NCBI GenBank assembly: GCA_026545765.1
Contig: CM048841.1
Location: 90,721,419 to 90,785,418 of the forward strand
Length of the DNA stretch: 64,000 bases
Source: Plantago major
Lineage: Eukaryota > Streptophyta > Magnoliopsida > Lamiales > Plantaginaceae
Direction of reading: 5' to 3'
This document shows, in pieces, positions 22,890-34,720 of this stretch (the stretch's first letter is position 1; each line of letters opens with the position of its first letter). A model generated the notes under the pieces. That model had not been told where the DNA came from. It did not search any database and worked only from the letters and a program-made list of their open reading frames with translations. Position numbers and translations under genes: made by a program.

Positions 22890-23400
22890 AGATCTCAAGG
22901 ACCCTGATGTCCCTTTGGTTGTTTCTCTAGTGATTGCCACTTACAAAGTCAACAAGGTACTGATCGACACAGGAAGCTCCTCCAATGTCATATCCAAAAG
23001 GGCTGTCGAGCAAATGCACCTGGGACAGATACAATATGGACGAGTATACACCTCGCTGGTAGGTTTTGGAGGGTCTGTAGTGCGCCCCATTGGAAGCATA
23101 CCACTGCAAGTCTCTATGGGCACCTTTCCGACAAGGGTGACCAGGACTATTCTCTTCGTAGTAGTTGACAACACCTTCGACTATAATGTGATCTTGGGCC
23201 GCCCGGGACTTAACCAGTTCAGAGCAATTGCCTCACCCCTACACAATAGGGTAAAGTTTCCAACCCCGAATGGCGTAGGGGAAGAAATGGGCGACATCAG
23301 AGAAGCCTGGGAGTGTTACATCATGTCAACCAGAGGAGCCACAAAACCTGTTCTTTCGGTCACCAAGCGCCCTCTTAACCATCCTTCCAACACTCTGACA
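22890..23400 (+). pseudogene. Gypsy aspartic protease
   Basis: An open stretch from about 22915 contains VLIDTGSSSNVI, the retropepsin D-T-G active site, followed by VDNTFDYNVILGRPGLNQ, the typical flap-to-C-terminal ILGRP motif of plant Gypsy proteases. It runs on toward the RT linker to 23742 before the frame is lost. Confidence 0.88.
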
Positions 23401-23559
23401 CCACCAAAAGAAGAAATTGGTATTGGGTCGCTCAGAGAAAAGTTCCCCAAAACAGCTAGGATAGAATCCTATGAAGCCTTGAAAGAGGTCCAACTGGTCG
23501 AAGGAAATCCCGAGAGAACAACTCGGATTGGAACAGAGATAAGCACGGAAGTAGAGCGA

Positions 23560-24900
23560 AAGCTCATCACCTGCCTCCGGGACAATCGCGACATCTTTGC
23601 TTGGAGCACAGATGACCTCAAGGGGATAGACCCAAGGATCACAGTTCAAATGCGAACATGGATCCTGGTCACGCACATCCATGAAGAGGAAAGATTTTGG
23701 GCGATTGAGGATGCTATCATAGCGAGGAGGTTGACAAATTGATGAAAGCGGTCATATCGAAGAAGTCGATACTCGATTGGGTGCAACGTGGTCCTCGTCG
23801 AAAAAGCTCCAGAAAGTGGAGAATGTGCAATGACTTCACGGACTCAACAAGTTTTGTCCAAAGATCCTATCCATTGCCACGCATAGACCAAATTGGTCGA
23901 TTCCACTGCAGGATGTGCACTTCTAAGCTTCATGGATGCATACCAAGGCTTCTACCAAATTAGGATGGCTCAAGAAGACATCAAGAAAACGGCATTCTTT
24001 GCGGCCGGAGGAGTCTATTGCTTCAAGGTCATGCCTTTTGGCCTTAAGAACGCAGGAGCTACTTACCAACGGCTGGTAAATAAGATGTTCAAGGAAGAAT
24101 TGGGAAAAACCATGGAAGTCTATGTGGACGACATGCTTGTGAAAAGCAAGACTGAAGAGGAGCACATCGAACACCTCAACAATTGCTTTTCCATTCTCCG
24201 GAAGTATGGAATGAAGCTGAACCCTGAAAAGTGCACTTTCGGGGTAAAAGGAGGAAAATTCCTTGGCTACATGGTCACAGAAAGAGGCATCAGTGCTAAC
24301 CCGGAGAAGATAAAGGCAATCATAGATCTGCCACAGCCCAAGACCATCAATGAAGTTCAGAAGCTTCTAGGAAAGGTGATGGCGTTGAGCCGTTTTATCT
24401 CAAGGTCCGCCGAGAAGAACCTTCCCTTCTTCAAAACCTTACGGAAAGGAAACAAGTTCGAATGGACAAAGGAGTGCGAAGAGGCCCTGGAAAACTTGAA
24501 AAAGTATCTCCTCTCGCCGCCCCTTCTGTCTAAACCCATGGAGAATGAAACTCTTTATCTCTATTTGGCTACCACCGATGAAGCAATGAGTTCTGTACTG
24601 GTACGATTACAAGACAACGAGCATTTACCAATTTACTATTTGAGCAAAGCGCTTGTAGGATCCGAAGCCAGATATGTCAAGGTGGAGAAGCTCGCCTTCG
24701 CACTGGTTTATACCGCGCGGCGACTGAAGCCTTACTTCAAGTCGCATCGGATTGTGGTCCTTACAAATGAGCCACTCAAACATGTCTTGGAGAAACCGGA
24801 TCAGTCAGGACGCCTATCCAAATGGGCTATTGAGCTAAGTGAATATGATATTGGCTACCAAGCCCCATCTGCCAAGAAAGCACAAGTCCTGGCCGACTTC
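23560..24900 (+). pseudogene. Gypsy reverse transcriptase and first RNase H
   Basis: NRDIFAWSTDDLKGIDP near 23580-23640 starts the RT region. It is out of frame until 23893, after which one frame is open to 25998. SFMDAYQGFYQIRMA, PFGLKNAGATYQRLVNKMF, the catalytic VYVDDMLVKSK and LGYMVTERGI follow, then the RT-linked RNase H with YLATTDEAMSSVLVR, YYLSKALVGSEARY and LTNEPLKHVLEKPDQSGRL. The fingers segment upstream of 23893 has frameshifts, so a functional enzyme is unlikely. Confidence 0.92.
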
Positions 24901-25189
24901 CTGGTAGACTATCCAGAGAAAGTAGAAAAGGAGAACGAAGACTCCCAGGAAAAGGCCAGTCATGTGGCGATAGCCCAGATCAAGGAATCAAGTGGAGGGA
25001 AAGAAGCTGAAGAGACACAAAAGGCTAGCATCCAGCCTATGACTCAGTATCACCAACCTATGGAGGATTCACTAAGAGTGAGGCACATGTTTCTTCTGGA
25101 TGAAGAACTCAATATCTCGACAACTGCATCTTCCGACAAGAAGCAGAAGGTTGAGAAAGCACCCACTCCCACTCCAGGAGGAAACAGAG

Positions 25190-25640
25190 AATGTTGGACA
25201 TTACAAGTGGATGGATCATCAACCGGACGGTTGGGAGGAATAGGAGTTTTCCTTGAAAGTCCTGAAGGGGCCAAGCTCGAGTACGCCATCACCCTCAACT
25301 TTAAGGTGACGAACAACGAGGCCGAGTATGAAGCACTTATCACAGGCCTAAGGATGGCGAAAGCCCTTCAGGTGAAAAGAATCAAAGCCTACACAGACTC
25401 GCAGCTCGTGCAATCCCAGTTCTCCGGATCCTTTACCACCAAAGGACCTAACATGATCAAATACCTGGAGCTCCTCAAAAAAGAGGTTGAGCACTTTGAA
25501 GAATTTACTCTCGACCAGTTTCACAGAGAGTGGAATGAAAAAGCCGATGCCCTCTCCAAGTACGCCTCAGCCTTAGGAGCTTTGGACACAAGAAATGTCA
25601 TCCTGATGACCCGCACAGAATCCTCCCTGGAGCACAGAAA
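25190..25640 (+). pseudogene. Gypsy second (archaeal-type) RNase H
   Basis: In the same open frame as RT: LQVDGSSTGRLGGIGVFLES (first Asp), TNNEAEYEALITGLRMA (Glu), AYTDSQLVQSQFSG (Asp) and REWNEKADALSKYA (last Asp). This D-E-D-D layout after a ~90-residue linker is the additional RNase H known from plant Tat-lineage elements. The domain itself looks intact. Confidence 0.9.
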
Positions 25641-25699
25641 GAAACTGGATGACCGATATATTTCGTTACCTCAAGGATGGTACTTTACCTGTGGATCCT

Positions 25700-26819
25700 G
25701 GAGAGGCCAGGAAGATTCAATGTCGAGCCAACAGATACTTTATTCTAGGAGAAGACCTCTACAAGAGATCCTTGGTGGAACTCACTTGAGGTGCCTAGAT
25801 CCTCGAGGAGGCTGCGATGGAAGAGATCCACGGAAGTTGTGGAAGTCACTCGGGGAAGAACCTTGGCTAAAAAATCATAAGGCAAGGATACTATTAACCA
25901 TCGATCGATATGGACGCCGCACACCGCCTGCTGAAGATCGCAATACTATGCCAACATACCACACCGTCCGACAAACCCTATGTTTACTTCAATCATAGCT
26001 TGCCCATTTGATCATTGGGGTATTGACATAGTTGGTCCCTTTCCACTAGGAACGCATTAGAAGAAGTTCTTGATAGTGGCTGTAGTATACTTTACTAAGT
26101 GGGTCAAGTGAAGCGGTGTCAACCATCACCGAAGGAGCGAGTTCGGACATTCATCCGGAAGAACATCATCGCGGTTTGGACTCCACAGTGTTAGTTTGAC
26201 AATGGAGCACAATTTTACGGGTCAGGTGAAGGAGTGGCTCGATCCTTCAAAATAGAACAACACTTTACTTAGTTGGCCACCCCAATGGTCGTGGAAGCCA
26301 CCAACAAGACCATAGTCAAGATTTTGGAGAAAAGGTTGAGAACTTCACAAGACAGTTAGGCGGATGATCTTGGCGGTCCTTTGGCGCATCGAGCAGCGAC
26401 CAATCGCTACACAAGAAACACCTTTTCCTTGGTCTATGGATCCGAGGTCATCCCTTCAGAGACGGTGGTAGCAACCCAGAGAATCCAGCAATACAACCCA
26501 GTTGGTAATGAGCTCGCAAGGATCTACGACCTTGAGCTCCTTGAAGACAAGCGCGATAAGGCATTGGCCAACATCCTTGACGCAAGCCATGACGCCGAGC
26601 TACAATAAGCGTGTCTTTCCCAAGGACATACAAGTTGGAGACTTAGTCCTTAGAAGAGCTAATATACTAAGTCATGTGGGAAAACTTAAACCCAAGTGGG
26701 AAGGGCCATACAAGGTTACTGGGGCAAGAGTTAATGGAAGCTTCGAACTAGAAGATGAACAAGGCAGGGCCTTGAAGAGAACTTGGAATGCCAAGAATCT
26801 CCAGAAGTTTTACACTTAG
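25700..26819 (+). pseudogene. Gypsy integrase remnant
   Basis: Pieces in several frames: a zinc-binding-region relic near 25740-25900 (YLRCLDP/EIHGSCGSHSG-like), FDHWGIDIVGPFPLG and FLIVAVVYFTKWV near 26000-26110 (first catalytic Asp), an EATNKTIVKILEKRL piece near 26300, and the C-terminal FPKDIQVGDLVLRRANILS to KWEGPYKVTGARVNGSFEL with a stop at 26817-26819. Many stops make the protein impossible. Confidence 0.85.
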
Positions 26820-29200
26820 AGAAGTATGGCAACGACTGTCACCTTCCTCTATCTCGTTGACCTGTTTTTTGTGTTTGGTTTTTTTTTGAAAAAGGCCTCG
26901 AAGCCCTCAAGTTGTAATACGATTTCCGTCAAATCAATACAACTGGGATTTCATAAGCATTGTCGATAATCATGTCCTCGGGGATATTTAACTGCTTGAT
27001 CCGGACCTAGTTCATACATTGATCCGGATCGGACTAGCACAATCAAACAGTGTCAAAACCTTGACAAAGGCAAAAACGCTTTCATTACAACAGTACAGAG
27101 TTACAAAGTCAGGGTCCGAAGAGCCCAAATCGAGCTCACAAACACAAGCCCCTACTCTCTCTTTTCTACTATTACAACGAAGCTTCCCAATTAACCCTAA
27201 GCTACCAAATCAAACCCCATCCGAACAACTGCCCGCTGCATCTATAGGCGCCCCGAAGGAAGAAGGAACTATACCATCCAAACCTTGATTACTCACTGGC
27301 CGAAGTTTCAAAGCCCCTTCGGACGGTCCAATGTTTAACAGCAACCGGACTATGTAACCTAGGCCATTCATTGAATCTGGAAAAGATATCTCATCACTCC
27401 TGAACGACAGAAAGCTCCGGAGCACAATGACCATCCGGATCGCATCATACCAAATACCATGACCGCACCCCAGATTCAGCGTATTCGGAGAGCGATCAGC
27501 CCGGATCGTCGGATCAACACAAGTCACTCCGGAGGCTCCCATTGGTCCGAGTCCCAACAAGACCGGCATTGTCAGGGACTCCGTTCCAGAATTGTAAGGC
27601 ACTCCCTTGAGCCTTCAATTCTGGAACAAAGCCACCAACAAAACCAAGCTGTTCGGACAAAAGACCTTAGGTGCAAGACAAACGAGTCACCAAAAAGGTT
27701 ACTTCCGAAGGTCCTCAATGATCCGACTCCAAACAAGTTCGGCATTGTGGGGGACCCCATTCCCAAATTGCAAATAGCTCCCTCGAGCATTCAATCATGG
27801 AAATGCAGTCATCAACAAAACCAAACCGCTCGGATACACATCCTCAAGGACGAGCTAAGAGACCTATTCAAGGTGACAAGTCTCCCTCCATCCGAGAAAC
27901 GAGCAACTAGACACAACAGATTTGGCAGAAAGCCTTCCAACATTTCGGGCGGTTTCTTACGACCGAACCAAAAAATACTGGAAGGGATTCTATCAAACCA
28001 ATTCTGCCGACTTGTCGCCCCCCGGGCGCATAACTAGAGCGGATTGCCCCGGATGCATTGAGATTCAAAAACCAACTATTTGAAGATCCCCGAACCATCC
28101 AGCTAATCTACCTCTCCGGGGCTAAAAGTCATGAATAAAGACCATAGCCCCAGAGAAAGAAGATTAGCCTGACGATCGGAGGAATTGTTGAGCGAAAAAT
28201 TCTTTGAGGCCAACTCGATACGGACCGTATCCCCGAAGATCCGAAGCTGGCTTGCCGAGCAAACTAATTTCCACGACTCTCACCAAAAGAACCAGCCCGG
28301 GTAGACTTCCGAATCATCGGAGAAACCCTTGGGACGAGGTCACGGGCGAAAGTAACAGCATAAACATGCTCACCAGCCGCTCGGACTCGAGCTCCGAACC
28401 TTTGATTACTATAAAAGGGCGCGATGTCTTAATCAAAAGCCGTACAAAGTTGGAGTATATATAGAAAGAGAAGACCAATCGGAAGCGGACACGTGTCCCA
28501 TATTCACAGGAGATGGGCTTGGGCCGCACATGGGCCTAGCTCTTCAGCTTCCACTGGCCCAACCCAACAATCCATCCACACGGTTGAGCATACCGACTAT
28601 GCTACTCACTCGGACGTACCAAGCTCGGGGCTGACATGACAACGTCCGAAGCAACTGTGATGCGTACAGAAACACCCTGTAATTGATGATGATTATCTTT
28701 TCACTATCTCACAAGTTTGCATGACTCGGCAAGACACACCAAGTCAGCGTCCGAATCGTCTTAACTTGTCACGATACAAGGTGGTCCTTGTTCTCGAAAG
28801 CCTGACCACTCTAAGACGTGGCTCCGGACCGTTCGTGATCCAGTTTATTTTTATTCTAGCTTCCGATTCGGATGGGAACAACGATTGATCGTCCCCAAGA
28901 CCCGCACAGGCGAATTTGAATCAGGCAAACTAATGTCCTGACGGTACGGATCTCAAAAGTCCGAGTCCACTATCCGAGTCTACAAGAGTTGATGAGCTAC
29001 TATGCAAATACGAAATTAAAACGTGCAAGGATGGAAACAGCAGCAATAGTATATTGGCCACAAAAACAGTTCCGAGCCATTAAGGGCCCGAACCAACAAC
29101 AGTCATAAAAAAAAAGAGTATGTTTGTACAAACAAAAGATGAGGGGCAAAAACGACAAACATTTATTTTTGGCCCGGAGGCACCCTATTACAAGAAATCC
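26820..29200. other. Gypsy 3' spacer, no sense gene
   Basis: Between integrase and the antisense gene. It is rich in CCGGA/TCCGA words like the LTRs. It contains the 176-bp tandem pair listed separately. Short open frames here show no recognisable domain and are probably chance. Confidence 0.6.
27543..27845. repeat. 176-bp tandem repeat in the Gypsy 3' spacer
   Basis: Two diverged copies start at 27543 (GGTCCGAGTCCCAACAAG) and 27719 (GATCCGACTCCAAACAAG). Both continue through CGGCATTGT, a CTCGAGC/CTTGAGC word and TCAACAAAACCAA. The second copy is cut at about 27845. Confidence 0.75.
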
Positions 29201-29586
29201 GGGGCATACCCCGTCTTCACTACCTCCGCCGCTCGGATGAACTCGGTTGAGACCGAGAAGGGCCGCCCGTATCCTTCTCCGGAGGCACTTTACCTTGCTG
29301 TTGAGCTATCCTCCGTTCTCTCCGAGCCTCAACCTCTTTCAGAAAAGCCGGACACTCCTCCATCAGGTCGAGGTCGCGATCAAAGCCTTGGACAGGCCCG
29401 GGCAAAGTCAGCCAATCTCGGTTGTGCTCCAAGTGGTCCTCCAACGGAGCAAAGTGGACATGAGCACCGAGGGACGAAGGATGGGAGATACGGACCGCCA
29501 TGGTCGTACTTCTTGCCCCCTCACCGTCAAACCAGCTCCACAAATTCACACTTAAGCAAATGCATCCAAGACACCCTCGAGCGAAG

Positions 29587-32173
29587 TCAGCCATCTCCAT
29601 TTTTAAAGGCGGATACCCCCTCAGCCTCCAAGTTACAATCGTCCGGTACCCAACCTTTCCTCCGGCACTGCTCCACAGCTGCATCAAACCCATCTTGACG
29701 GGCCTCATCATACTTTGACTCGAGCAAAAACTTGTAGGAGTCCGAATCAAGGAAATCTTGGACAGCCTTTGTCCGGACTCCCCGAAGCTCTTTCAGCATC
29801 TTATCCTTGAAAGTCCGAGAGACGGCCACGAAATCGTCCAAACTATCTTGGTGCACTTTCAAATCAGCCTCCAAAGATCGAATGGCACTTTTCATCTTGG
29901 CCGTCTCCGACTCGGCCTCTTGTTTATTCTGGCCTTCTTGAGCTCGAGGTCTTTGTGCAACCGAGGCCTTCAATCGCCTCGGCCAAATTTAGCTAGATCT
30001 TCTTCGAGGTAGCCCTCGGCGCCACCAAGGAGCATGCTTCAACAGCGGTAAAAGTGAAAACAAAGACGGAATATCAGAAGCGTTAGACACCTCCGAATCA
30101 CAGAAAGATGCGAAACCAACGGAAAGCTTAAAACTCACTTTGCGCTGAGCGGCAGTTAACTCCGCAATTCGCTCTAGCTCCGAAGCAGCAACCAACCGAG
30201 CCACTTCAGCATCCGGCTCCAGCTCCGGGGCTTCGCCCACCTTTCCCTTGCCCTTCTTGGCGGGAGGATTCGGACCTTCGGAAGAGCGCTTTTTTGGAGC
30301 CGCAGCGCTCGATCCGCTTGCGGGAGGATCTCGCGACACGGATCTCGGAGGCTTCTTCGAGCCCTTAGTTGCGACCACCTTACCCTTATGCAGGTAGGGA
30401 TGGTTTGGGCCTCTTCGCCCGCAGCAGCTCTCCGAGACTCCTCCGCTCGGAACACAGCAGCATTCCTTGGCTCGTTCATCGAGAGCACGGTGGACGTCTT
30501 GATAATCTAGGTCCGAGAACCCTCTGCCAACTCCTTCCGTTGCGCAGCGTTTGTTGGCAACCGGCTCCCGCATGGTTGACATCGTATACTCGAACCAGAA
30601 AGCTGCACATCCAAGTCACAATCAGTTGCAAGATACAAAAGAATCTACAAATAACAATCATATAGTCGACAAACAGACAACCGACCCGGACAACCAATCA
30701 GAGGTAGAGAGAAACCACTTACTCAAATCCTCCATGTCGCCACAAAAACTTGGCTCGGACAAGCCGGCCAAGAAAGGCAGAGGCTGACATATCAAACCTC
30801 GGAAGAAGTACTTCTCCGGCTCCTGACTACGATGGAACGCTTGCATCCACAAGGGGATGTTCCGAGCCGGTGGCTTCCAATCTGGCAAATTACCCCGGAA
30901 GAACTTCTTCTCAAAATGCCACCTGGGCCTCTCCGCTTCGGATTGCCCGGGCTTCAGAGCCGGACGGACAAAAATGTACCTCTTGAACCATTGGATTCCC
31001 AACGAGGACAAGGGATCAACGAAAAATGTGTATGCCTGGCGACATACGAATGTATAGAACCAAGTGTTCCTACTACTAACACTAATATTGAACAATTTAC
31101 GGAAATTGTCAAAGTTCAGCGGGATGCCTTTATATTTACATAGCACTCCGAAGCACATCAAGTTTCCGAGGGAGTTAGGGATGATCTGATGCGGACTCAA
31201 ACCCATGCTGTTCAAAATCTCCGAACTTCGGATGACACGGGTAGCCACCCGCAATGAAGACTTATCTCATAGACCGACATGTAGCCCGGAGGCGGATTGT
31301 AAAAAGCATGAGATTCGTCCGGGATGAGAATCTCCACACACTCAGGGATCTCATATCTTCTCCGGAGCTCATCCACTTCGTCGGCTCGGATGGTTGAGGC
31401 ACAAGTAGGCAGAGTACCATCTTCATTTAACTCGCCCTCCGGATCGGGGTGAGTGACCTGATCTCTAGACCGAGGGAACTTCACTTGGAAAACGTCCTCA
31501 CCCTTCCTCAGTCTCTCCGGACGCTCTTCCTCAGCCACCCTCCGACTCGCCTGCTTGCCCAGCGATTTCTACCGGAGCACATTAGCGGAAGGCTCACCTT
31601 CTTCCTCTTGAACGAATCTTGGCCCGCAGACATCTTCCTCGGCCTCATCTTCCCGGATGAGGACGCTAACTCTACAGTCCGGATAGGAGCAAAGACTTGC
31701 ACACGATCCTCCTCACCTCTTGAAGATGCTCAAGTTGGGCGCTCAAGTATCATGCACTTCCTCGATAGTTGGCGCTGCGGATCCGGAACGAACGGACTCG
31801 ATTAGGATTACTCCTAAAGTTATAACCTAGGTGTGCGAATTAAAGCACGGATCTCTACGAAGTTCGGATTCTGGCCGGCTCGACCAGGCGATGAGTTCCT
31901 ATAACTCATGAGCTTGTCTCTTGAGAGCCTTCTAATAACCTGCACATGCGACACTCGCAGGTAATCCGGACGCCTCGGAGGACCAGAATCTAGAACAACT
32001 AACCGAAGTAAGGAACTTACCTCGGGCTCTTCCCGACTCGGATGTGGCGCTTGCCCCACCTCCAGAACATCATCATCCACGATCTCAATCTCCTCGGAGC
32101 TATCGGTTAAGGATGTCGCCTCGGAGTCATATCCCTCAGCCTCCGATCGGTTTTGGCTATCACTCTCGGACAT
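29587..32173 (-). pseudogene. Antisense accessory gene of the Gypsy element (PF04195-like), spliced
   Basis: Lies opposite to gag-pol. Exon 1: 32173-32021 (MSESDSQNRSEAEG..., acidic, 51 codons), ending GAG^GTAAGT. The middle part (31538-30723) contains PPPGYMSVYEISLHCGWLPV, LNSMGLSPHQIIPNSLGNL and NTWFYTFVCR, the signature of the 'putative gypsy-type transposon' domain (Pfam PF04195). One frameshift lies near 31215. Intron 2 (30722-30603) joins codon ACT in phase to FWFEYTMSTMREP. The next exon ends at 30139 (CAAA^GTGAGT), and the last exon starts at 30036 and gives a coiled-coil C-terminus (29973-29587, with a frame change near 29990). The acceptor of intron 1 is unclear (near 31800). The function of these proteins is unknown. 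Confidence 0.75.
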
Positions 32174-33240
32174 CCTATGGAAAGGAGAAAGCAATATCGT
32201 AAGCTCTAAGATGGCAGTCCGAGAGGTCGTTTATGTATATTAAAGTGGCCAACTTAAAGCCAAAACTAGCAGCTTACTCGGCACAGTTAGTTCGGAGTCA
32301 GTACTACACTTATTCGGTGTTAGCCAAAATCAAGTACGTATTGGTTATCAACTATACTACACATCATAAGCATATATCCGAGTAACTTGAAGAGGAAAGA
32401 CAACAAAGATGATTTAATCATAAGACGAGACAAGTGAACTTACTTGGACTCGGATGATTGGAAAGAAGTGACTTGACTCTGCACAAGATCACGCGCTTCG
32501 AACCGCTCTTTGCTCGATTCGGATTGCTGGTAGTTGCTTCGGATGTACTCGGAATGCAAAAATTCTCTCTCTAAACGATGAGAAATGAAGCGGCCAACCC
32601 CTCTATTTATAGAGGGCCATATCGGGAACTCCAACTGTCGCGATTTTTCGGATTTAATCTCCACCGTCGATCAAGAACCATCCAATGGTATAGTACAATT
32701 ATACCAAGTGAAATGACGAATGGGTACAACAAATTTACCTCTTGGATAGATGAATACAACAACTCTCCCTCTCTCGGGCGTCAGACAGCACGAGAGCTCC
32801 GGAGTATCATCTTTTTGGACGCCCAGTGGCTTATCAGCCCAGCATAACTTGTCCACACAAGGGACCTCGTATACTCGAGCGATTACCCTTCGGACCTTCC
32901 CGCAACCACAGAGCCTGGTTCGGACGGGACACACACCTACGGTCCGCCACCGTAGCTCATCAAAGGTACACTACCGATGTTCGGAGCCTAAACTTAGTCT
33001 CCATTACAAATACCTTTTTTCTTTTTTCACTTCGGTTGCTCTTGGACCTACTCCTCGGATGGCAGCGATGTTTTAGAAAAAAGAAAAGGGGAGAGACTAA
33101 GTCAATGGCCACACGAAGTACGGAGTACACCTTTTTTTTCAACGGGATCGAAACGGATTGGACTGGAGAACGGATTCTTTTCCTCAAAACAGCTTCCCAA
33201 AACAATAGTTCCACAACTATCTTCTACTAAGATACTTGGA

Positions 33241-33255
33241 AACTAGGGGGACATA
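33241..33255 (+). other. Polypurine tract of the Gypsy element
   Basis: AACTAGGGGGACATA immediately precedes the 3' LTR. A short purine run here primes plus-strand synthesis in LTR elements. Confidence 0.6.
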
Positions 33256-34220
33256 TGTTGATACGGAAATATGTCCAATCCGTCATAAAGGACCTAGGAG
33301 CGAATCCTAAGGCATCCCAAGTCATCCAATGGATCCGAGGCACTTATGTCCGAGCCAATGGTCCGATCCGGGCAGACCACCTATGGTCCGACCCACGAAG
33401 AAAGGGACAAAGGATTAGGACCTGCAAGGCCCGACCCGGAACCATAGGTCCGACCCACCATGGTCCGAGCCTCCCTGGGAAAGGAGCATAGTGCTAAGTC
33501 AGCACCCTCTCCGACCCAAATACTCCGATACGGATGTTAACTCGGATCCAGCGTGACCATCTCAAAGGCTACCAAGCAAGTGGGCACCAAAGAGTGAGAT
33601 GTCCGAACCCATGAGCTCCGAATCGGAAGAGTTGGACAGACAGAGGAACTTCCTCATCTGACAACCAGGTACTGTCCGGATCAGACATCCGGACCGACCT
33701 CTCCGAACCGGAGATCTCGGCAGACTCTGTCACATCCTCAAGAACTCTCCCAATAATGACCAAATTACCCCTAAAGCCCAACATGGCATGGGCTAAAGCT
33801 TCATTATTGGGCTATGGGCCTCATCTTAGCATTGGTGGCTCAATCCTAGCCGTACACATGGCGCGATCCTAGCAAGGCCTTCCATCTCAATGGTAGCCTA
33901 TAAATAGGGCACATACCCCAATAAGCAAGGGAGGAACTTCAAGTAAGTCACTTCGAACAAGTCTTCTCACTAGTCACATCACGAGCACTATACAGAGTCG
34001 ATCCGCAGTCACTCTCGAGTAAAGTCTCATCCCGGTTTGACACTTAGCAAACCGGGTACTAATCCCCCCCCCCCCCCCACTCAAGTGTGCAGGTCTCTAT
34101 CAGGAGTAGTTGGCAGCTGGTTCTTACGCTTCGATCCTCACCTAGCAAGGAGCCTCTCATCTTGGCACCATTTGGAAGAGTTAAATAAATCTAAGTGATT
34201 GTGGAGTTAGACCCTCAACA
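33256..34220 (+). repeat. 3' LTR of the Gypsy element
   Basis: 965 bp, about 99% like the 5' LTR. A C16 run at 34064-34079 replaces C5. On the far side the AGCAT TSD leads straight back into helicase coding sequence. Confidence 0.95.
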
Positions 34221-34720
34221 AGCATTATTGGACAACCAACTTTGAGTCGAATGGGATGGTTTGGTATACCTGATGCCCTAATAGTATTAAGGAATTCGAC
34301 TGAATATACATCTTCTCTATTAACGATGTCATCCTCATCAGGACATATGCTGTCAGTACTCATGAACTCGACCGAATCTCCAGGTAACAGTGACATGATG
34401 TAGTCATTAATCTCATGGACTATCTCATTAGTCGGTGCAAGAATCGCCCTGTCCTGGAAATATAGACCATCACCAATATGGTCCATGAGTGAAGGATATG
34501 TGCTACTGACCATGGCAACAATCAGATCTGGTGCATCACGAATAAGGATATATATCTTCAGGCAACTTGAAACTAACCTCGCCATCATTTGTCGTGCCTA
34601 CTTACCCATCTCCAATGCGTAGCAACCATTTGGCAAATTCCCTTATACTGTCAATCTCAGTAGGTGAGCTGCAAGCCTTGTCAAAATATAAAATTATTAA
34701 ATAATGTGTTTGGTCAATAT
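34221..34720 (-). pseudogene. Helitron PIF1-like helicase, upstream part
   Basis: Minus strand, 34588 down to 34225: YPSLMDHIGDGLYFQDRAIL, then NEIVHEINDYIMSLLPGD, then HPIRLKVGCPIML, the blocks found between motifs III and V of plant Helitron helicases. An upstream fragment (PTEIDSIREFAKWLLRIGDG, about 34680-34615) is separated by a stop. CPIML meets LRNINQS at 19888 once the Gypsy and one TSD copy are ignored, so the two pieces are one gene. The ATP-binding N-terminal half is absent. Confidence 0.85.

Larger units (their letters stand above)
19889..34220 (+). mobile_element. Ty3/Gypsy LTR retrotransposon, Tat-type, 14.3 kb
   Basis: LTRs at 19889-20847 (959 bp) and 33256-34220 (965 bp) start TGTTGATACGG and end CCCTCAACA. 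TSD AGCAT lies at 19884-19888 and 34221-34225. Order: PBS, gag, protease, RT, RNase H, a second RNase H and an integrase remnant, followed by a ~6.4-kb 3' region with an antisense gene. The double RNase H and the antisense accessory gene between pol and the 3' LTR are features described for the plant Tat lineage. The LTRs differ by about six substitutions, a small gap and a poly-C expansion, so insertion is recent, yet gag and pol carry many frameshifts. Confidence 0.95.

Noticed and set aside
27459..28464. Open frames on both strands in the Gypsy 3' spacer
   Set aside because: They fall in noncoding spacer and tandem repeats of higher GC content. No domain, and not in line with gag-pol or with the antisense gene.
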